In this document: in pieces, positions 7,122 through 10,489 of the stretch
Position numbering within the stretch: position 1 is the stretch's first letter
Layout of the letters: each line of letters starts with the position of its first letter
Assembly (NCBI GenBank): GCA_023433835.1
Contig: JAEYTW010000329.1
Location: 1-10,489, forward strand
From: Pseudomonadota bacterium
GTDB taxonomy: Bacteria; Pseudomonadota; Alphaproteobacteria; Ferrovibrionales; Ferrovibrionaceae
Length of the DNA stretch: 10,489 nucleotides
Direction: 5' to 3'
Position numbers and translations under genes: made by a program
The notes under the pieces: model-generated
Seen by the model: only the letters and a program-made list of their open reading frames with translations
Databases searched by the model: none
What the model was told of the DNA's origin: nothing

Positions 7122-9131
7122 GTGACCGATCGAGCCGATAACCTGATACGCGAAGCCGAGGCGCATTTTCGCGCCCTGCTGGCACGGGACCCTCGCGATC
7201 CCGGCGCCTTGCTGGGGCTGGCCGATCTGGCCTTCGCCGTCGGGCGGCTCGACGTCGCCGCGACGCTGGTCCTGCATGCCGGCGGCCGTGGCGGACCGGT
7301 TTCCGCGCTGTGGCGCGAACTCGGCGCGGCCAGGTTCACGGCGGGGGATCGCGCCGCCGCCGGTCGCATGTTTGCCGTGTCGGCGATGCTGGACCCGGCA
7401 GATGCCGAGACGCTCTATGATCTCGGTGTCGTCCGACGCGATGGCGGCGATGAGGAAGGGGCGATCGGCTGGCTGCGGCGCGCCGCGTCGGCCGGCCCGA
7501 TGCATCGTCATGCCGGATCCGATCTGGCCGATCTGCTGGGCCGCCGCGGTCGCCACCGCGCCGCCGAAGCCGCGCTCAGGCGGTTGCTGGCCTCCATGCC
7601 CGCCTTCGATGCCGGCTGGTACAACTACGGAGTGCTGATCGGCAACCTCGGGAGGGTCGCGGCCTCGCGCCAGGCCTATATCCGGGCGGCGGCGATCAGC
7701 CCGGGGATGGCCGCCGCCCACTACAACGCGGGCTGCGCCGCCGCCGAACAGTGGCTGCACGGCGCCGCGGCCGGCCATTTCCGCCGCGCGCTCGCCGTCA
7801 TGCCCGCTCACGCCCCGGCCTGGAACAACCTCGGCGTCGCCCGGCGGGAGCAAGGCCGGCCGGAAGCGGCCCTGACGGCATTCCATCATGCCCATCACCT
7901 CGATCCGGCCTATCACGAGGCCGTTTCAAACCTGCTCCTTACCCTCGCGACGGTGGACGGGCAGGCCGCGGACGCGGTGGCGCGGGCCTGGGGCTCGCAA
8001 TTCCCGGCAAGGCCTCGTCCCGTTGCCCGGCCGGTCGCCAGGCGCCGCCTGCGCATCGGCTATCTTTCGGCCGATTTGCGCCGCCATTCCTGTGCCTTTT
8101 TCCTCGAGCCGCTGTTTGCGGCCCACGACCGGCGGGCGGTCGAGGTCTTCGCCTATGCCGACATCGCGATGCCTGATGCGGTCTCGGCGCGGCTGCGCGC
8201 CGCGGTGGATCACTGGCGACAGGTCGGCGCGCTCGATGATGAAACGCTGGCCGCGACGATCGCGGCGGACGGTATCGACGTGCTGGTGGACCTTGCCGGT
8301 CACACGGCGAGGAACCGCCTGCGGCTGTTCGCGCGGCGGGTGGCGCCGGTCCAGGTATCGTGGCTTGGATATAACGCCACGACCGGCCTGTCGCAGATCG
8401 ACTGGCGATTGGTCGACGATCGCATCCGCCCGTTGGCGGGTCGCGAATGGCTTTCGGAGGAACCGTGGTCTCTCGGTGCGACGGCCCATTGCTGGCGCCC
8501 CCCATCCGATGCCCCCGAGCCGTTGGACCGGGCGCCCGATCCCCGGGCGATCGTCTTCGGCTCGTTCAACGCGCTCCACAAGCTCGGCCCCGCGACGCTC
8601 GCGGTCTGGTCGCGCATCCTCCTCCGGGTTCCCGGCTCGCGGCTGTTCCTGAAAGGTGGCGCGGGCGACGATCCCGGCGCGCGCGCTCGGCTGCTCGGCG
8701 CCATGGCCGGCCACGGCATCGACCCCGGGCGGGTCGAGATCGCCGGCTGGCGGGCCGATGCCCGCTCGCACCTGGCGCTGTATGGCAAGATCGACATCGC
8801 CCTCGATCCGTTCCCCTATAACGGCACCACCACGACCTGCGAGGCGCTGTGGATGGGTGTGCCGGTGGTGACGCTGATCGGTGATCGCCTGCTGTCGCGC
8901 ATCGGCTATGGACTTGTCGACGCCGTGGGGCTTGCGGAACTGGCCGCGGCGACCGAGGACGATTATGTTGACCGGGCGGTCGTGCTATCACGGGCGCCGG
9001 ATCGGCTGCGGGCCTTGCGGCGCGGGTTGCGCGGCCGCATGGCCGCCTCGCCCTTGCGGGACGAGGCGGGGTTCGCCCGCGCGGTCGAGACGGCCTTTAT
9101 GGCGATGATGGGGGAACCGGGACGGTCATGA
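7122..9131 (+). CDS. TPR-containing GT41 glycosyltransferase (OGT/SPINDLY-like)
   Basis: A 669-residue protein with an N-terminal TPR superhelix and a C-terminal GT41 transferase, the layout of O-GlcNAc transferase, SPINDLY and many bacterial relatives that glycosylate Ser/Thr of proteins. About six or seven TPR units fill residues 8-270, clearest at 165-198 (WYNYGVLIGNLGR), 199-232 and 233-266 (PAWNNLGVARREQGRPEAAL). The GT-B domain starts at RRLRIGYLSADLRRHS (308-323, candidate His322) and continues with DLAGHTARNRL (390-400), WLGYNATTGL (414-423), FGSFNALHKLGP (479-490, Lys487 aligning with the nucleotide-sugar-binding Lys of OGT), and DPFPYNGTTTTCEALWMGVP (562-581). Asn418 sits where relatives usually have Pro. 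No signal peptide or membrane segment is visible. The start is a GTG; no in-frame ATG exists before the upstream stop at 7074 and no clear ribosome site precedes it. The 3' end overlaps chpT by 4 bp. The protein target and sugar donor are unknown; a motility protein is a guess from context. Confidence 0.9.
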   Translation: MTDRADNLIREAEAHFRALLARDPRDPGALLGLADLAFAVGRLDVAATLVLHAGGRGGPVSALWRELGAARFTAGDRAAAGRMFAVSAMLDPADAETLYDLGVVRRDGGDEEGAIGWLRRAASAGPMHRHAGSDLADLLGRRGRHRAAEAALRRLLASMPAFDAGWYNYGVLIGNLGRVAASRQAYIRAAAISPGMAAAHYNAGCAAAEQWLHGAAAGHFRRALAVMPAHAPAWNNLGVARREQGRPEAALTAFHHAHHLDPAYHEAVSNLLLTLATVDGQAADAVARAWGSQFPARPRPVARPVARRRLRIGYLSADLRRHSCAFFLEPLFAAHDRRAVEVFAYADIAMPDAVSARLRAAVDHWRQVGALDDETLAATIAADGIDVLVDLAGHTARNRLRLFARRVAPVQVSWLGYNATTGLSQIDWRLVDDRIRPLAGREWLSEEPWSLGATAHCWRPPSDAPEPLDRAPDPRAIVFGSFNALHKLGPATLAVWSRILLRVPGSRLFLKGGAGDDPGARARLLGAMAGHGIDPGRVEIAGWRADARSHLALYGKIDIALDPFPYNGTTTTCEALWMGVPVVTLIGDRLLSRIGYGLVDAVGLAELAAATEDDYVDRAVVLSRAPDRLRALRRGLRGRMAASPLRDEAGFARAVETAFMAMMGEPGRS

Positions 9132-9757
9132 CGGCTACGCGTATTGCCTCTCTGCTGTGTTCGCGGCTGTGCCATGACCTGGTCGGGCCGATCGGCGCGC
9201 TCAACAATGGCGTCGAACTGCTGGGCGATGACGACGATCCCGAACTGCGCGCCCAGGCCCTGGACCTGCTGGGCGACAGCGCGGCCGAGGCGCTCAGGCG
9301 GCTGACCTTCTTCCGGCTGGCCTTCGGCATGGCCGGCGGTTTCGGCGATGCCATCGCGCTGTCCGAGCTGCGCAAGGCGGCGGCCGGCCTGTTCACCCAG
9401 GGACGCACCAAACTGGACTGGCCCGAGGTGGCGCCGGGCGCGCCGGCGGGCCTGCCCAAGCTGCAGGCGCGCCTTCTTCTCAATCTCGTGCTGGTTGCGG
9501 CCAGCTGCCTGCCCAAGGGCGGGGTGCTGTCGGTGGTGGTATCGGGCGAGACCTCGGCGACGCTGACGGCGTCGGGGCCGGGGGCGCGGCTGGAGGCCGA
9601 GACGGCCGAGGCCCTGACCGGAAAGTTGACCGACGAACAACTCGATCCCCGCAGCGTGGTCAGTCATCTGCTTGCAACGCTGGCGGCAGAAGGTGGCGTC
9701 CGACTTGAAACCAAAACCGGCGAGGGATTGCTTTATTTTACATTACGCTGGCATTGA
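9128..9757 (+). CDS. chpT: Histidine phosphotransferase ChpT
   Basis: A 209-residue dimeric phosphotransferase of the alphaproteobacterial CckA-ChpT-CtrA/CpdR relay; it takes phosphate from the receiver of the hybrid kinase CckA and passes it to the response regulators CtrA and CpdR, which govern cell-cycle and motility genes. The N-terminal helical hairpin has the signature LLCSRLCHDLVGPIGALNNG (9-28) with phospho-acceptor His16, followed by the second helix ALRRLTFFRLAFG. The C-terminal part (about 75-209) is the degenerate, non-ATP-binding HATPase-like fold of the family. Length is normal. The ATG lies inside the ATGA overlap with the glycosyltransferase stop, which indicates translational coupling. 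cheA follows after 118 bp. Identification rests on the N-terminal signature and overall architecture. Confidence 0.9.
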   Translation: MTATRIASLLCSRLCHDLVGPIGALNNGVELLGDDDDPELRAQALDLLGDSAAEALRRLTFFRLAFGMAGGFGDAIALSELRKAAAGLFTQGRTKLDWPEVAPGAPAGLPKLQARLLLNLVLVAASCLPKGGVLSVVVSGETSATLTASGPGARLEAETAEALTGKLTDEQLDPRSVVSHLLATLAAEGGVRLETKTGEGLLYFTLRWH

Positions 9758-9763
9758 GATACT
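9737..9763 (+). promoter_or_regulatory. Weak candidate promoter for cheA
   Basis: TTTACA (9737-9742) and GATACT (9758-9763) resemble -35 and -10 boxes separated by 15 bases, slightly short of the usual 17. They lie in the AT-rich end of chpT and would give a leader of roughly 100 bases containing both palindromes. This is a pattern match only. Confidence 0.2.
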
Positions 9764-9812
9764 GGCTTTGGGCGGTAATCGCTGCCATTGATATTCCTGT
9801 TCGCCGACGGGC

Positions 9813-9824
9813 CAGTCGCGACTG
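9813..9824. promoter_or_regulatory. 12-bp perfect palindrome upstream of cheA (first of pair)
   Basis: CAGTCGCGACTG is perfectly self-complementary. Together with the site at 9832-9843 it makes a paired structure with shared CAGT/ACTG arms in the chpT-cheA gap. It may be a dimeric regulator site; as RNA it would form only a very short stem. Confidence 0.4.
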
Positions 9825-9831
9825 CTAAAAG

Positions 9832-9843
9832 ACTGCCGGCAGT
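9832..9843. promoter_or_regulatory. 12-bp perfect palindrome upstream of cheA (second of pair)
   Basis: ACTGCCGGCAGT is perfectly self-complementary and centred 19 bp from the first palindrome. GACTGC also occurs as a direct repeat at 9820-9825 and 9831-9836, 11 bp apart, about one helical turn. No T-tract follows on the plus strand, so it is not an obvious intrinsic terminator for chpT. Confidence 0.4.
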
Positions 9844-9863
9844 AGAAAATCCCGGCGGATTCT

Positions 9864-9868
9864 GGGGG
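9864..9868 (+). promoter_or_regulatory. Shine-Dalgarno site for cheA
   Basis: GGGGG ends seven bases before the ATG at 9876. It supports that start, which matches the expected N-terminus of the CheA P1 domain. Confidence 0.5.
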
Positions 9869-9875
9869 TATAGAG

Positions 9876-10489
9876 ATGGACGACCTGCTGAGAGAGTTCC
9901 TTACCGAGACGAACGAGAGCATCGCCACGCTCGACGTGGAACTCGTCAATCTTGAGCAGAACCCGAACAACCCGCCGTTGATCGACAACATCTTCCGGCT
10001 GGTCCACACGATCAAGGGCACCTGCGGCTTCCTCGGTCTGCCGCGTCTTGCCGCCGTCGCCCATTCGGGCGAGAACATCCTGGGCAAGTTCCGCGAGGGC
10101 AAGCTCGTGGTCACCCCGGCGGCGGTGACGCTGATCCTTGAATCGATCGACCGCATCAAGGAGTTGCTGGCGCAGCTCGAGCAGCTCGAGGCCGAGCCGC
10201 CCGGCGACGACAACGACCTGATCGAACGGCTCGACGCCATGGCCGAGGGCAAGACCCCGGCAGCCGCCGCCCCGCCGCCGCCGCCGCCGCCGCCCGTCGA
10301 GGTCGCGGCGCCCAAGCCGGCCGCCGTCGGTGATTTTGATCACGAACTCGGCCGCGCGCTGAAGCCCGGCGAGGTGAGCCTCGAGGAACTCGAGCGCGTC
10401 TTCCAGGAAACCGCCGTGGTGCCGGTCTCGAACAAGGCAGGCGCCGCGCCGCCGCCGCCGGCCGCCAGCGTGCCGGTACCGGCCGGGCC
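9876..10489 (+). CDS. cheA: Chemotaxis histidine kinase CheA, N-terminal part (cut by window edge)
   Basis: The open frame runs off the right edge after 204 complete codons. It begins MDDLLREFLTETNESIATLD and contains the HPt (P1) signature LVHTIKGTCGFLG with phospho-acceptor His44, followed by LAAVAHSGENILGKFREGKL, the standard four-helix P1 domain over about residues 1-105. A linker follows with eight consecutive prolines (133-140), encoded by seven CCG codons and one CCC, and a second Ala/Pro-rich stretch near residues 190-204. The CheY/CheB-binding, dimerisation, ATPase and CheW-like parts would lie beyond the window. CheA autophosphorylates in response to chemoreceptors and passes phosphate to CheY and CheB. 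It lies 118 bp downstream of chpT on the same strand. A hybrid or non-chemotaxis CheA (for example a pilus-type ChpA) cannot be fully excluded without the rest. Confidence 0.9.
   Translation, partial: MDDLLREFLTETNESIATLDVELVNLEQNPNNPPLIDNIFRLVHTIKGTCGFLGLPRLAAVAHSGENILGKFREGKLVVTPAAVTLILESIDRIKELLAQLEQLEAEPPGDDNDLIERLDAMAEGKTPAAAAPPPPPPPPVEVAAPKPAAVGDFDHELGRALKPGEVSLEELERVFQETAVVPVSNKAGAAPPPPAASVPVPAG

Noticed and set aside
9832..9848. The second palindrome as an intrinsic terminator of chpT
   Set aside because: The plus-strand sequence after it is AGAAAATC, with no T-run, and the self-complementary 12-mer would leave almost no loop.
9743..10315. A 190-codon minus-strand open frame with a polyglycine run
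   Set aside because: It is the antisense of the CheA P1 domain and its polyproline linker; the plus-strand frame has the HPt signature and a proper start.

Overview
The window is a GC-rich, fully coding stretch of a bacterial chromosome, most likely from an alphaproteobacterium. The strongest taxonomic evidence is a ChpT-type histidine phosphotransferase, a family belonging to the alphaproteobacterial CckA-ChpT-CtrA relay. A stand-alone DUF3553 protein and the style of the CheA P1 domain agree with this. High GC and a catabolic Liv-type ABC/feruloyl-CoA synthase pair would fit a Rhodospirillales-like organism, but that finer placement is a guess. There are ten protein genes plus one partial gene at the right edge; the first gene is also cut by the left edge. 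No RNA gene, mobile element or CRISPR array was seen.

Left part (1-2483, plus strand): the 3' part of a LivF-type ABC ATPase is followed after 20 bp by a feruloyl-CoA synthase-like acyl-CoA ligase. Together they look like the end of an operon for uptake and CoA-activation of an aromatic acid, probably a hydroxycinnamate.

Middle part (7050 down to 2447, minus strand): six genes read in one direction. In transcription order they are a 60-residue DUF3553 protein, a GcvA-like LysR regulator, an alpha/beta hydrolase, a CysQ-type 3'(2'),5'-bisphosphate nucleotidase, a small XRE regulator with a PAS-like C-terminal half, and an MFS transporter. Junctions are tight (TGAATG, 88 bp, 19 bp, TGATG, 64 bp). 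The MFS gene overlaps the 3' end of the ligase gene tail to tail by 37 bp. A 15-bp palindrome, GGAATAAGTTATTCC, lies over the XRE stop codon and just upstream of the MFS gene; it is the best candidate for an XRE-controlled operator.

Right part (7122-10489, plus strand): across a 71-bp divergent region, a TPR plus GT41 (O-GlcNAc-transferase/SPINDLY-like) glycosyltransferase overlaps chpT by 4 bp (ATGA). After 118 bp comes cheA, cut by the right edge. The 118-bp gap holds two perfect 12-bp palindromes with CAGT/ACTG arms, centred 19 bp apart. This block links a putative protein glycosyltransferase with cell-cycle and motility signalling, which suggests (not proven) a flagellar or chemotaxis-related target.

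No wholly novel system is evident. The most useful leads are the two palindromic sites and the GT41-chpT-cheA linkage.
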